From the NCBI GenBank assembly GCA_023634235.1, contig JAMKCF010000043.1, forward strand, positions 62,001 through 126,000: 64,000 nucleotides of DNA, read 5' to 3'. This DNA comes from Pisaster brevispinus (lineage: Eukaryota > Echinodermata > Asteroidea > Forcipulatida > Asteriidae). The notes below the pieces were generated by a model. It searched no databases, was not told the origin of the DNA, and saw nothing but the letters and a program-made list of their open reading frames with translations. Both the position numbers and the translations under genes were made by a program. How positions within the stretch are numbered: the first letter of the stretch is position 1; each line of letters starts with the position of its first letter. Below are positions 12,516 through 24,125 of the stretch, one piece after another.

Positions 12516-13236
12516 TAGTCACCTCTGTGGAGAAAGTTTGCAGCTGAATGTTCTTTTTTTTAAATAGGGTTGTTAATACGGCTTAAGATTCTCAGCAGTT
12601 ATTTCTTCAACGGGTCGTTGTCCGTTTATAATTATTTATTGATAGAACCAATTTTTGTAATTTATCTGTTTGGCAATTTCTTGAATTTTATAATTTGGTT
12701 TCATATTGGCAAACCAAATTCTTACACAAAGGAAACTGGTTGAGTTTTGTCCTGCCCCCTTCTAACCAAATCACTGACCCCTGTTGGTTGACACCATAAT
12801 ACAAAGGGCGTGCATTATAGTACAGCTTTGGATATATGGCATAGGGACAGACTAGTGAGCATAGAATGGTTAAGACAATTAAAATAGTAAAAGTATGTCA
12901 GCATGTGGTGACAGCGTTTCTCACTGCTGAGTTTAAATAAACCAGTCTACCCATCATGCAGTAAATTTCTAAACCTAAAATCAAGAACAACTGCATACGA
13001 TATTGCTGTTTAAGTAGAAGTTTATATCTGGCTAAAGTAAAAACTAGCAATCATGCATTCACGTATCGTTTTAGTCTAGTGTTAAAATACAAGTGCTGTC
13101 TACTCCTATAGTTGGGCTTCAATAGCTTCATACATGCTGCTGTCTAAATCAATTCAAGCAGTGTGAAGTTAACGTCTCGAATTACGTCTATCATCGCCCT
13201 AACAAAGTCCCGCATGACACATCTTGGAGAGATACA
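12516..13236. other. 3' flank of receptor locus 2
   Basis: No gene. It is similar to the flank of locus 3 at 21080-21817, sharing CTGACCCCTGTT, GTATGTCAGCATGTGGTGAC and a stretch just before the stop codon. Confidence 0.55.
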
Positions 13237-14353
13237 CTACTTAAGTATCAGTTCTTGGTAGCTGGATGGTGTAGTCTCCTTACTGACTTTAGAAGCAGCC
13301 TGGCCGTGTAGCCGGGTTTCCATTTCCTCATACGCTCTGTCATCTCCAGCTTTCTGATCTGCGTCTGATTCACGGCTTGTATTGCGTCTAGCTTTGCATT
13401 GTCCTCTCCAGACCGTGAAGCACATCAAGACTATAGTGAAGAGCATTGAGAAGAAAACGCCACTAACTGAGACGGCTATTATGACGTCATGGGTATGTCC
13501 CTCTCTCCCCAGGACGGGAGATGTGGACGGGGGTTGGGTATCGTCTACTGACTTTACCCACGGTCTGGTGATGTCTTTAGCGATACCTGTGGATTGAGGA
13601 GTCTTAACGGTGTCATGGAGAAACTCAGCAGGGTTAACGGTTGGAGACTCGTCATTCACACGTACTTGAGTAGCGGTTGTTATCGGTTTCCTCTGAAGAT
13701 GAATGAGTATCAGGTATTGTTTACTTCTTTTCACATATTTAGTTCCACTAAATGCCTTACAATACACGTTAGTGTGGTTAAATCTTATATTGAGAAATGT
13801 TAAGGTTTGTCTGTCGTTATTCAAATGATAAAATGATTGATCTTGAAATTTTCTGACGTCGGTTCCATTTACAAACCATTTCACATTGAGGGTCGGTAGA
13901 GCTACACTTCGTGACTGAACGTTACAGTGAAATTTAGCATTATCTCCTGTTGTTCTTGTACGAAGAGGCGGCTGAACACTGATGTCGATTAGTGAGGGTA
14001 TAATGAGGGTTGCGGGGGAAGAACTTAGTGACATGTCGGTTTCCCATGCGTAAATACGACATCGATATCGCATGACATCACTTGGCAGGACTCCTGTAAT
14101 CGTCAAAGACCAGTCAGGACCAGAAGACACTGAATATCTGTCCAGCACATAAAGATACATATTCCAATATGTCGTTTGTCCCACGCTCCCAATGAATCAC
14201 ACAACCATTATCTTGACAGATAGTAAAGTCAGTGCTGCACCTCAGCGTGGCAGTCTCTCCTACCTCGGCTACGGTATCCTCCGGATGACCCGTGATGACA
14301 CACGCCCTGCATCCATGAAACAATACAAGTACAACCAGAACAACTGGGAACAT
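13237..14353 (-). pseudogene. Receptor locus 2 (short-tail Ig receptor), frameshift in V domain
   Basis: The first frame (14353 down to 14114) begins MFPVVLVVLVLF, enters the V domain (GCVIHWERGT) and stops. The rest, from LDRYSVSSGPDW through Ig2, stalk, transmembrane segment and tail (YEEM, SSYQEL, stop at 13237), is open in the next frame. Beside locus 6, about 20 bp are missing near 14146, between the SLCA codons and the LDR codons, which shifts the frame. The loop residues just after the extra cysteine are lost. Everything downstream looks undamaged, so the break is probably recent. An ATG at 14184 would give a protein without a signal peptide and without the N-terminal half of the V domain, which I think is not functional. 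Confidence 0.8.
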
Positions 14354-14548
14354 CTTTCCACGCTGAATAAAAACAGTGTATAGTGAAGTCTACATGTAAA
14401 GTCCCTATTGAAGCTAGCATAAAAGTTTATGTGCTCTTCCTTGACAAAGAGGTCCGCTAAATATTAAATCGAAAGTGTCCGAGTTGCAAATAGCGTTGTC
14501 TCATAACAGGAAGCTGCATATAAAATGTGTAAGTTTATTTTTATTTCT

Positions 14549-14558
14549 AACTTCCTCT
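14549..14558 (-). promoter_or_regulatory. ETS/PU.1-like site, locus 2
   Basis: The minus strand reads AGAGGAAGTT, 196 bp upstream of the start codon, in a region conserved with the other loci. Confidence 0.5.
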
Positions 14559-14739
14559 ACGAATAAAGTTACATGGTTCGATTTTCGAAAAAAAAAAATA
14601 ATAAATCCTCCCCCCTCCTTTATCTCCCTTTCCATCTGCAAATTGTGGATTTTTAGCCTCCCCTTGGCCAATTCAATTCACACTTAATTTGTGGATTTTA
14701 ACAGTGGATTTAATGACGTCACCCTTAGACTCGTTCATG

Positions 14740-15220
14740 ATTTTATTTTGATTGGGATTAGAATGAAGGATTACAATTTTGTAGCAAAATAACATTATAT
14801 GGCACTGTTTACTGTAAAAAGTAACTCAAAGTGTTCACTTGATTTGTTGAAGGGGTACTTTTCTTTTGTAAACAACTCAATGATAGTTATTTAAAGTATA
14901 CGTATGCTACCACTGGTTGCAGACCCGTTTTCGCGCTGATCTGAATTTATTTTTGTTGTCAATTTCATTGAGCCTGTGAAAACAGCCGATTTCCTGCTTA
15001 CTGCTCAATTTTTCTTTCGTACAGCTGTTTTCACTACTCTCGCAATGACTAATAATGCTATTTTGACCGCTGTTTTCGGTAGACTGCGCGCTACCAACAG
15101 CTGTTTTCAGAACTTAGCTGACGTAAAAAACTCAGTGGGTGAAGTTTCTCGAGAGGTTTTTGGGCGGTTGAATGAGTCGTAGGCCAGCAGACAGTTTCAG
15201 GGAAGAGTATTGTGGTGATG
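14740..15220. repeat. Duplicated flank block F, copy 2
   Basis: Match to 3020-3550. In this copy a 68-codon plus-strand ORF is open, but its frame is broken in the other copy, so I do not call a gene. Confidence 0.6.
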
Positions 15221-17400
15221 TCTTAGGGCTACATGTGTAGTACAAAGCACAGACTGAGGTGAGAGTATTGAGCAACAAGTCTTGTCACTTTGTGGTTTGG
15301 AAGTAAAACAATACATTTAGTGCCGCTTTTTCCGGCCCAATATTACAAAAGGGGGTACAAAATCCGTAAAATTCAAAACATAAACATTTCGAAATTCAAA
15401 ACTTTTGCTTTCTACTTCATCCCCCCAAGAAAAAACAAACTACAGCCCTAAACACTATGTACCCATAATTGTCCACGATCTTACACTGCATGTACCCAAA
15501 CAAAAGGAAAGCCTTGAAATATTTGTATAACAAAGATAGATTTAGGCATTAATATTATTTTTTAAGGTGTAAAAAATCATTAATCCTCATAAAACACAAA
15601 ACAGGTGAGTTATATGAACGTAGTAACAATTATATTTTTTTAAGGGCTTTTTTTTTTTTGAATATTTTGTGGCTCACTCTGTGGTTTGCATTAAATAGGC
15701 AGGGCTGCTATTCGGCGTCATGACGATATGTCGCAATTTGAATAATTTAGTAAAATAGTATTATTATTATATTTCCTAGCAGCCTGCAACAAGTAGTTTT
15801 TTAGACAGTTCCTGTATTTTTGTGAACTTTTGAAGTCCTCGAAAACCCAATGTGTGGGTTACATATTTTTAGAATCTACGGATACACATCAGTCGTTTCT
15901 TAATTTGTTATATAAATTATAAACATTTTTTTTATAGTTTGGAGTCAATGTGTTTTTTCAAAAACTATTCTTACAGAAGGTGGGTAGTTTTGAAATGTGC
16001 AGAATCTCTTACACAACTGGTGCAGAAAAATATTATCCACTAGTTCAGTAGGAGTGCAAATGAAGATTCCCAACGTGAATGTCAAGAGTTAGCGAAAAAA
16101 CAACAACATTATTTTGCTCTTTTGTTGACCGCAGGTGTGCCAACGGCAAGGCAAAATTACATGCGCTATAGAGCAGACTTCGGCGGTAATCTCCGCTTCG
16201 TTGAATGTAAAAGCTCGAAAGTCACATTTGGGGGACATTCTTTATGGCGAACTACCGGGTTATAATGGGGGATTTTGCCAGTAAATATATAATTCCGTGG
16301 TAAGCGGAGCCGTGAAATTGGGATGCGATTTTTTTGTTCCGGTATCATATGCCTAATTAACTAATTGCCCACAGTGTGAACAGAGGGGGCAAAGGAAAAA
16401 AAAAACATTAGTACCCATCTTGGAATAAAGAATCATGGCTTTTTCACTGACGAATAAGACCGTATTTAAGGGGGTCTAGGCATGATCTTTACAACGTGGC
16501 AAAATATATTTCCACTGCTACAGTATAGTGTTTGGGGCAAAAACGTATTACGTTACGGCTCAAATAATGTAAAACTTGCCAAATGTGTGTTTTTTAAGTG
16601 GTCTTCAGCGAAGTTGTGACCTGGTTTTAATTTCCAGTAGCAAATATAATTAACAGCACAGAATATAAATAATTGTCATAATTGCTAAGTGAAAGCTTTA
16701 ACAGATGACACATCTGTTAGAAAAAGTAACTAGATTGGGTTTTCAAGCAAAAAGGAGCCCCTTGAAATCAAAATATGGGTTTGTGCTAGAAAAGTTGAGG
16801 TTTTTTGCATATCCACAAATTAATTAAAAATCAAAAATAAATTAAAGGTTTTTTCTTTGAAAGTCACTACAAATGTCCTTTTATTTCTAGAAAAAAGTTA
16901 GCAGTACAAGATGTGTTGGTAAAACGTTATGAACGTTGGTAAACATTAGGGAGATAACACAGACAATGCTCAAAATATCTGTGTTATGCATATTAAATAT
17001 TACAACAAAAGCAAACAAGTGTAGTTCTAAAATGTTGGGACAAATTGGCAAAAACCCGGATTAAGCGGCTCTTATAATCTTTAGGCAGGTTGTTTGTTTG
17101 TTTGTTTGTTTGTTTTTTTTTGCTGCTAAGCTTTCAATTTGTCTGTATGGTAGTTGGTTTGTTGTTTTCTGTGTACAAGGAATACCATTCACTTAGTAGT
17201 TTTGCAAAATTCAATAATTTCATGTATAATAATCACATCAGTACACACAGTGGTTGTCGAGGACAGGGAATAAGGGTTAGTTAGGGGTCAGCTTGATTAA
17301 TGTACTAAAATAAATATCTTGAAATGAAATTTAGTAGTTTTTTGGTTTTCTCGCGGATGAGAATTGAGGAACAACGAAATGGCTTGCATGCCTAAATTCT
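15221..17400. other. Intergenic DNA between loci 2 and 3, no gene recognised
   Basis: AT-rich with homopolymer runs and a TTTG microsatellite near 17090-17115. A short GC-richer patch at about 16125-16350 (TGCGCTATAGAGCAGACTTC) has an open frame on each strand but no family I recognise. Confidence 0.45.
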
Positions 17401-17411
17401 CCTTTTGCTAG

Positions 17412-17722
17412 ACCCAGAACATCTCAGACGTTACCATTCAGGAGGTTTACAGACTCTGTGCATCGACGGAGATACAAAACTTAAGGTATAGATACAATGT
17501 GGACTATTTCTTTCTTCCTTTGGAGACCACGTTTGTTTTCAGTTTAATCATTACCACTGACATTTCAGCAACTGCAACACCCACGAATCCTAACTATCAA
17601 AATGAAATGGAAAACTGCCGTGTAGAAAACCGACAGGATCCACAAGAATTTATGAAAAACACAAACAACCTTAATGGAATGAAACTAGAAAAGAAAGGAG
17701 AAAAATATGTCAGCACCAAAAG
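17412..17722 (+). other. Candidate pair of spliced exons
   Basis: Exon-like segment 17412-17485 lies between a strong acceptor (CTCCTTTTGCTAG) and a donor (CTTAAG then GTATAG). Segment 17569-17722 lies between CTGACATTTCAG and CAAAAG then GTAACT. The second has an open frame with NPNYQNEMENCRVE and ending KKGEKYVSTK, charged like a cytoplasmic tail. Its only open frame needs a 1-nt overhang that the first segment's open frames do not supply, so the pair may not be joined. A decayed copy of the second lies near 46720-46890. No family is recognised. Confidence 0.25.
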
Positions 17723-19241
17723 GTAACTAACGGTAATAAACTTGGAAGTGAAACCCGCCATCGTAATTGTGTGGAGAAGTACTCAATCCCATTGCTTTTA
17801 TATACACAATGTGCACAACTCATTATGTCCTAGTACAGCTGCTAAGCAAGTCTTGAGTTGTTTGTAGAAAAACATTACATTTGCCACTAGGTTAAAAATG
17901 AATCAATGATAACTTTTAGAGTTAAACCTATATTGACACTTCCCTAGTTGTGTAGGGGTGGTGTGGGTGACATCACATTTTTAAAAAGGGCGATTGAGAG
18001 GGGTAAGGAGTTATAAATGAAGTTAAGTTAAAGATGGGTGCGATTGTTTGCCTGAAAATTAATGCCTAAACATCGCTGAAACTATCTGAAATAACAGTAA
18101 ATACCCGGATTTGCCGCTTTTTGGGGGTGGGGCAACAGTGATGATAGAAGGCGATGGCTCCTTACCAACAATTGATAACACAGAAACAAGCGTTACTTTA
18201 GAATTTATTTGAGAAGCTAACTGGATCAAGGTAAATTAATGCCCAATTACTACCTTTTGATTTCATCACGTGCTTGGTAGATGAGAAGGTAGTGGCTCCT
18301 TACCAACCAATGAGAACTTACGAATTTTGCCGCTAGGTTTAAGAATGTATCATTAATCATTTTTGACAATCCCCTATTTATGGGTGGGGTGGGGTGGCAT
18401 CATGCTTTATAAAGGGCAGTTGAGAATTTGTAAAGCTAGAGTTTAATAATATTGAATGGAAGAGTGTTTGTCTCACAATGATTGCATTGACATCGCTGAA
18501 ACGATCTTGAATAAATTCTCAGGTATTTTTGTGGGCGAGGAAACAGTGTCATCGGGGGTAGTGGTAATACTAATAAATGGAAAATAAGAAACAAGGCGTA
18601 ATATGACACTTTATTTTTAAAGATAACTTGATTAAGGTTAATAAGTGACCAAAAGGATTGTCGTAAAATGTTCGTCCCAAATTATCAATGGGTGTGGCTT
18701 TATAGATTTTCTCTGCTACTAAAGTTACAAATAATGATTGTTGGTTTTAGCCTTTCACCGATATGTGAAAGATTTATGGGTGTATGGGGAACATTTTAAA
18801 GAGAGACAACGGAATTGATTTGCCAAAATGTTACACAAAAATCGGTTACGCTTTCTCAATCAGTATTATAAATATATATTTTGCTTGTTCTCCTCTGGCT
18901 GTTCCCGAGTTTCCCCCACTTTGCCCCTGTTTTTAGAGTAAGAGCAGTTGAGGGTGTGCATATAGTAGGTGCAGACCGGAGCTGGTATTGACGACAATAA
19001 TGAGCTAATAATCCTAAACCAGCGGAGCGTAGTCGGCGAAGAAAATATGGACAATAGTTGCGGCTGGACTTATGCTGTTTTCCTATACTGGAAACGAGTC
19101 CCATAGTTTTGCGTTTCATTTCGTCTTAGAGAGGTCCATCAAGGGCCCCATGCGTATATAATAACAAACTTGATCTTGTCATCGAGAAGTTTGTTTCTGA
19201 ATTGACACAAATGGGTACGTCGATTACATGGGTCATCGAGT

Positions 19242-19245
<4 letters not shown>
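17723..19245. repeat. Spacer blocks D (two diverged copies) and C
   Basis: Block D appears twice in tandem (about 17790-18180 and 18290-18720), each with GGCAACAGTG-like and GTGGCTCCTTACCAA-like cores. Block C follows (about 18760-19245) with GTTTGTTTCTGAATTGACAC. The repeated ORFs on the minus strand of block C differ in length and frame between copies, so I do not treat them as genes. Confidence 0.55.
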
Positions 19246-19272
<27 letters not shown>

Positions 19273-19274
19273 TA

Positions 19275-19440
19275 TTGCGGTACCCGTTGGTGGTCTAGTT
19301 GGTAAGACACTGCTCTAGAATTGCAAAGGTCGTGGGTTCGAATCCCACCCAAGTAAAATGCCTTTGATTTTTGTTCACAGAACTCGGGAAAGTACTGAGT
19401 ATACAGTGCTAACACACATCGGTGTAGTTTATAAACACAA
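19275..19440 (+). mobile_element. tRNA-derived SINE
   Basis: An A-box-like TGGTCTAGTTGG is followed about 40 bp later by a perfect T-arm (GTGGG TTCGAAT CCCAC, holding the B box GGTTCGAATCC). After the tRNA-like head comes a non-tRNA body (ACTCGGGAAAGTACTGAGTA) and a TAA-rich tail. The ends of the head do not pair as an acceptor stem, so this is a SINE rather than a functional tRNA gene. Confidence 0.75.
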
Positions 19441-19465
19441 AAATTAATAATATAATAATAGTATA

Positions 19466-20045
19466 AGCATTTATTTAGCGTTCTTAGGGAAAATGTACCA
19501 CAACGGTTTACAACAATTAGTACAACACTCAACAATTGACCATACAAAGGAATGGGAAAGAAATAACAGGCCTAGTAAGCAAAATGAGTCTGAACAACTT
19601 GAGGTTTAAGCGATGTTTTGAATTCAGTTAGTAAATGGCATGACGTGTTTGGTTCTTCCAAAGGTTTGGAGTAGGTGCGTACAAACCTTTGGCAGATGAA
19701 CAGTATCTGGTTTAAGGTTTTGTGAGAATCCTTGTATCTGAGCTTGAACGGAGTGTGCGATTTGGCTGGTAAGGAGTGATAAGTTCAGTAAGGTAAGGGG
19801 GAACAGTTTCATTCCAACAGTTATATGTGATGGTTAACAACTTGAAAATAATACGTTCATAAAAAGGAAGCCAGTGGAGTTGTTGAAGAAGGTCTGAGAG
19901 GCGATCAGATTTTGTTTTGTTATATATTTGTTTTGTTTTTCTAAAAAATACTATTACTACGAGCCCAAGTAGCCTACCGAGTATATTGATATCTGGAAAG
20001 AAAATGAATTGTTTAGATGGACCTTGGGTCAACCCAAATGTCAAC
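19466..20045 (-). mobile_element. CR1/L2-like LINE 3' fragment
   Basis: The minus strand encodes the C-terminal end of a reverse transcriptase ORF2 with LLQQLHWLPFYERI and PPYLTELI, hallmarks of this LINE group, followed after a frameshift near 19740 by a tail. The far end reads ATTTATTTAGCGTTCTTA on plus, a typical 3' terminus of this group. Fragments of the same insertion lie at about 30115-30345 and 36115-36425, so it predates duplication of the receptor units. Confidence 0.75.
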
Positions 20046-20821
20046 CAGAATTAGTAATGATAGCATAGGATGGTTAAATTCACCATAGATTAAATGCTAC
20101 TGGATTTTTTTTTCAAAATAAAAGTTTACGTTAAAAATGAGATTTTAAAGTTTTTTTTGTGACGTGTTGATAATGTGGCATCAATCGTTAGAGACGGTGA
20201 TCTTGAGACATGTTTTCATGTCAAGTTAAACCAAAATCGACAGCCTGCCTAACAAAATAATAATAAAATCGTATCTTCTTCGTTTCTCGTCTAGGACGCT
20301 ATTAATAATCTTATACTGACCCAATGAAAACAAAAAAATATTGTTTTTCTAAACAAAACTTCCTCTTTTGCATAAAAGCTAGCAAAATGTATGCCTTTAT
20401 TTGGTTATACAAACATTTGTCTTTGGTTTTGACGAGCAGAAAGTATTTTTGATCGTGTCTTCCTGTATTTTGTGATGAGTTTTGTAGCACCCTTGCCCTA
20501 AGGCAGTTCAGAATTAACGTTATAACCGGACTGAATCCTTCAAGTTGCAATTGTTTTCATTAGTCCCACTTTCCTCATTTGTTTCCAAAAATAGCCGAAA
20601 CACTAACGTTGACAGTTTTTATGTTGATATCTTCTTACTGTTCTACAGCTACCACTTTGTCCGAAAATACACCTCAACTAAACTCGACTTTTAATTTAGT
20701 GCAGAACTATGCAAACCTTTATAAAGTCTACATGCAATGTACATCGACAAGTTTAAGACGTTGAAAGTCAAAGTGATCAATTTAAACCAACAACCATTAG
20801 ACTATAATAAGAAATGCACTA
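20046..20821. other. Intergenic DNA, 3' side of locus 3
   Basis: Shares segments with 3599-4930 (for example GAGACGGTGATCTT and TTCCTGTATTTTGT). No coding sequence recognised; the short ORFs are not conserved between the two copies. Confidence 0.5.
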
Positions 20822-21079
20822 CACTCTGAAAATTCGGTGTCAGAACAGACCCGAAGTCCGGGCCCAGGGGGCCAAACCCATTTGTGGGTCAGATTGACCA
20901 CGAAGCTGGTGTAGAAACGAAGGAATCTATCACTGATCTTGCGTCTGTTTGACCCGTTTCCGGGCCATTTTGACACAGATTCCGGATCCTACTGACCCAG
21001 AAGTTGGTCAAGCCCCACGGGACCCATAATCCAGGAATCCGAAATCCGGGTCAATTATAACCCGGGAGTTTTCAGAGTG
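20822..21079. mobile_element. MITE with CACTCTGAAAA terminal inverted repeats
   Basis: The 258-bp element starts CACTCTGAAAA and ends TTTTCAGAGTG, with TA on both sides (20820-20821 and 21080-21081) as a putative target duplication. The interior is GC-rich, rich in GATTCCGGA and CCCGGG motifs, and has no ORF. A truncated copy ends at 12515. Confidence 0.7.
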
Positions 21080-21817
21080 TAGTCACCTCTATGGAAAAAG
21101 ATTTCAGCCGTATGTTCTTTGATTTTAAATTATGGTTATTAATATATATATCCCTGATGCGGCTTAAGGTTTTCAACAGTAATTTTTTCAATGGGTTGTT
21201 GTCCGTTCGGACTTCTTCTTTTTTTTTTTTTTTGCTAAAACCAATTTTAGTAATGTTTCCTTGTGGCAAGTTTTTGAATTTTAAAATGTGTACTATGTTA
21301 ATTTCATATTGACGTACCGATTTCTTACACAAAGGATACTAGCAGTTCTTGTCCCGCCAACTTTTAACTAAAACACTGACCCCTGTTTATTGACACCATA
21401 ATATATAGAATGTGCATTATAGCCCGGCTTACGGCATATGGACAGACTAGTGAGTATAAAATGGTTAAGACAATTAAACATATTAAAAGTATGTCAGCAT
21501 GTGGTGACAGCGGTTTAAACAAAGCAGTCTACCCATCATGCAGTAAGTATTCGAAATATAAATTCAACCAAAACTGCATGCAAAATTGCTGTTTAAGTGA
21601 AAGTAATCTCTGGCTAAAAAAAGTTACCGATCATGCATTCACGTGTCATTTTATTTTAGTGTTAATATACAAGTGCTGTCTACTCCTATAGTTGTGCTTC
21701 AATAGCCTCATACATGCTGCTATCTACAGCAATTCAAGCAGCGTGAGATCAACGTCTTGAATTACGTCTATCATCGCCCTATCGAAGTTCCCGCATGATA
21801 CATCATGGAGAGATACT
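21080..21817. other. 3' flank of receptor locus 3
   Basis: Non-coding, similar to 12516-13236 in front of locus 2. It contains the candidate polyadenylation signal of locus 3. Confidence 0.5.
21651..21656 (-). terminator. Candidate polyadenylation signal, locus 3
   Basis: The minus strand reads AATAAA about 160 bp beyond the stop codon. The aligned sequence at loci 1 and 2 lacks it (TTTTAG instead of TTTATTTTAG on plus). Confidence 0.4.
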
Positions 21818-22951
21818 CTACTTAAATGACAGTTCTTGGTAGCTGGATGGTGTAGTCTCCTTAATGATTATAGAAGCAGCCTGGCCGTGTAGTTGGGTTT
21901 CCATCTCCTCATACGCTCTGTCTTCTTCAGCATTTCGATATGCGTCAGATTCACGGCTTGTATTGCGTCTAGCTTTGCATTGTCCTCTCCCAACCCAGAG
22001 GTAAATCAAGACTATATTGAAGAGCATCGAGAGGACTCCACACACTGAGATAGCTATTATGACGTCCTTGGTAGGTTCCTCTCTCCCCAGGACGGGAGGT
22101 GTGGACGGGGGTTGGGTGTCGTCTACTGACTTCATCCATGGTCTGGTGATGTCTTTAGCGATACCTGTGGATAGAGAAGTCTTTAAGATGTCATGGGGAA
22201 AATCAGCAGGGTTGACGGTGAGAGACCCCTCAGTCTCAGGTACTTGAGTAGCGGATGCTTTCGGTTTCTTCTGGGGATGAATGAGTATCAGATAGTTATC
22301 ACTTCTTTTCAAGTATTTAGTTCCACTGAAAGCCTCACAATACACATTAGTGTGGTTAACATTTATCTTGAGAAATGTTAGGGTGTATCCGTCGTTATCT
22401 AAGTGAAAAAATGATTGGTTTTGAAATTGTCCTACTTCGGTTTCATTCACAAACCAATACAAATTGAGGGTTGGTAGAGCTCTGCGCTGTGACTGAACGT
22501 TACAGTGAAATGTTGCATTATCTCCCGTTGTTATTGGACGACGAGGCGGCTGGACACTGATGTCGATTAGTGATGGTATGATGAGGGTCGCAGGGGAAGA
22601 ATAAGCCCCGGTGTTTATTCCATATGAGTAAATTCTGCATTGATATCGCCTCGCATCACTTGTCTGGACTCCTGTAATCGTCAAAGACCAGTCAGGACCA
22701 GAAGACACCGAATATCTGTCCAAATACTGATGATACACTGTTGTACAGACAGAAATTGCGTCAAATGTGTTGTTTGTCTCACGCTCCCAATGAATCACAC
22801 ACAACCCATCTGGACAGATATTTAAGTTAGTGCTGCACCTCAGCGTGGCAGTCTCTCCTACCTCGGCTACGGTATCCTCCGGATGACCAGTGAGGACACA
22901 CGCTCGGCATCCACGAAACATTACAAGCACAACCAGAACAACTGGATACAT
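21818..22951 (-). CDS. Intact short-tail two-Ig-domain receptor (locus 3)
   Basis: A 377-aa type I membrane protein in a single open exon. Signal peptide about 1-17 (MYPVVLVVLVMF). V-type Ig about 18-127: C39 and C105 as core pair, W55, SDARRYQC as F strand, plus extra cysteines C46, C51 and C69. Second Ig about 130-226: C150, W166, C205. Stalk 230-295 is Thr/Pro/Ser-rich with one TQVPETE unit. Transmembrane about 296-320 has no charged residue inside. The tail has Y338 (YRNA, YxN type), Y347 (YEEM, a YxxM motif like PI3-kinase docking sites) and Y371 (SSYQEL, fits SxYxxL). The start gives a good signal peptide and is shared by all loci. Likely a surface recognition receptor; the ligand is unknown. 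Confidence 0.85.
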   Translation of the reverse strand: MYPVVLVVLVMFRGCRACVLTGHPEDTVAEVGETATLRCSTNLNICPDGLCVIHWERETNNTFDAISVCTTVYHQYLDRYSVSSGPDWSLTITGVQTSDARRYQCRIYSYGINTGAYSSPATLIIPSLIDISVQPPRRPITTGDNATFHCNVQSQRRALPTLNLYWFVNETEVGQFQNQSFFHLDNDGYTLTFLKINVNHTNVYCEAFSGTKYLKRSDNYLILIHPQKKPKASATQVPETEGSLTVNPADFPHDILKTSLSTGIAKDITRPWMKSVDDTQPPSTPPVLGREEPTKDVIIAISVCGVLSMLFNIVLIYLWVGRGQCKARRNTSRESDAYRNAEEDRAYEEMETQLHGQAASIIIKETTPSSYQELSFK

Positions 22952-23489
22952 CGTTTCACGCTGAATGAAAACAGTGTACAGTAAAATCTACATGTAAAGC
23001 TTTGATAGAAGCTAGCATATAATTTTCTCTGCTCTTCCTTGACAAAAAATTCCGCTACCCAAAATTCCAAAGTGTTGGAGCTGTGGATAATGATGTTATC
23101 TCATAAACGGGACACTGCAAATAACATGTATGTCTGGTAATTTTAACTTCCTCTTGCATTAATTAAACCAATACGGGCATGACTTCCTCTATACCCTTAA
23201 ATGAGGGGAAGGTGGGTGGACAGATGTGCTCCACACAATGATAAAATTAGCATAATCTCCAAAGTGTAATGACTTGTGGGACTCAAACTCCCTGGCATCC
23301 CAGGCAAAACCATTCCATATATCTAAAAGGGGGGGGGGGTGTCAGGTCCAAGACAAATAAATATCCCATGTCAAATACAGACCTCCCAAGATCTAACCCT
23401 TTCATAAGTTGAGCCGTCTGTTCTTTGTGTGTAGCAAGTGTCTGACGTCTTGCCGACAGCTGTGGCTATGTGTCTGGTTTGCAACCAGT
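22952..23489. other. Promoter region of locus 3 and flank
   Basis: The first 220 bp is conserved with the upstream regions of the other receptor loci, including the ETS-like site. The rest (about 23200-23489) has no gene; a run of G near 23330 precedes TGTCAGGTCC. Confidence 0.5.
23145..23154 (-). promoter_or_regulatory. ETS/PU.1-like site, locus 3
   Basis: The minus strand reads AGAGGAAGTT, 194 bp upstream of the locus 3 start codon. Confidence 0.5.
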
Positions 23490-23495
23490 CCCTCC

Positions 23496-24021
23496 TATGG
23501 CAAGTCATATGCCCAATAATGCAATAAACACTGTTTATCGCCGATAAACACTGTTTATCGCCGATAAACACTGTTTATCGCCGATAAACACTGTTTTTCG
23601 ACTGATAAACAATGTTTTTCGAGAAAAACTATGTTTATCACTTGATAAACAAAGTTTATCTCGATAAACACTGATAAACAGAGTTTATCGAGATAAACAT
23701 TGTTTATAAACACTGTTTATCGAGAAACTATGTTTATCAAGCTAAAAAAGGAGTTTTTCGAGGTGATAATCAGAGTTTTTCGATAAACACTGTTTATCAA
23801 CTGATAAACACGGTTTATCGAAAAACTGTGTTATCGTTCGATAAACACAGTTTTACGCCGACGCCAAATGCCCAATAATTCGATAAACAGTGTTTATCAG
23901 TTGATAAACACTGTCGAAAAACATTGTTTATCGGCGATAAACAGTATTTATCGGCGATAAACAGTGTTTTTCTCGGCGATAAACAGTGTTTATCGAATTA
24001 TTGGGCATATGGCTTGCCATA
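23496..24021. mobile_element. Foldback element built from GATAAACACTGTTTATC palindromes
   Basis: The 526-bp element has inverted ends of about 25 bp (left TATGGCAAGTCATATGCCC; right end is its complement with one mismatch in that stretch) and flanking direct repeats CCCTCC at 23490-23495 and 24022-24027. The interior is almost wholly near-palindromic units of GATAAACA and TGTTTATC, some degraded. The terminal motif TGCCCAATAATTCG recurs internally near 23870, as if one half was duplicated. No ORF; the nearby ORF on minus is not conserved. Probably a non-autonomous foldback transposon. Confidence 0.8.
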
Positions 24022-24125
24022 CCCTCCTCCCCAAGTCAAGCTGTGTTAGCTCACTTGGGTAGTGACCTGTCATTCATGTTTTGCTGGCTTGAAGAGAGAT
24101 AGAGTTTACAGATAATTTGTGTTGT

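Noticed and set aside
19275..19355. Functional tRNA gene
   Set aside because: The T-arm is perfect but the ends do not pair as an acceptor stem and a SINE body with a TAA-rich tail follows.
21836..21986. ITAM in the short tails
   Set aside because: YEEM and YQEL are 24 residues apart (Y to Y) and the first ends in Met, so spacing and residues do not fit an ITAM.
23496..24021. CRISPR-like array
   Set aside because: Units are abutting palindromes without unique spacers, the host is an animal, and inverted ends with a target duplication fit a foldback element.
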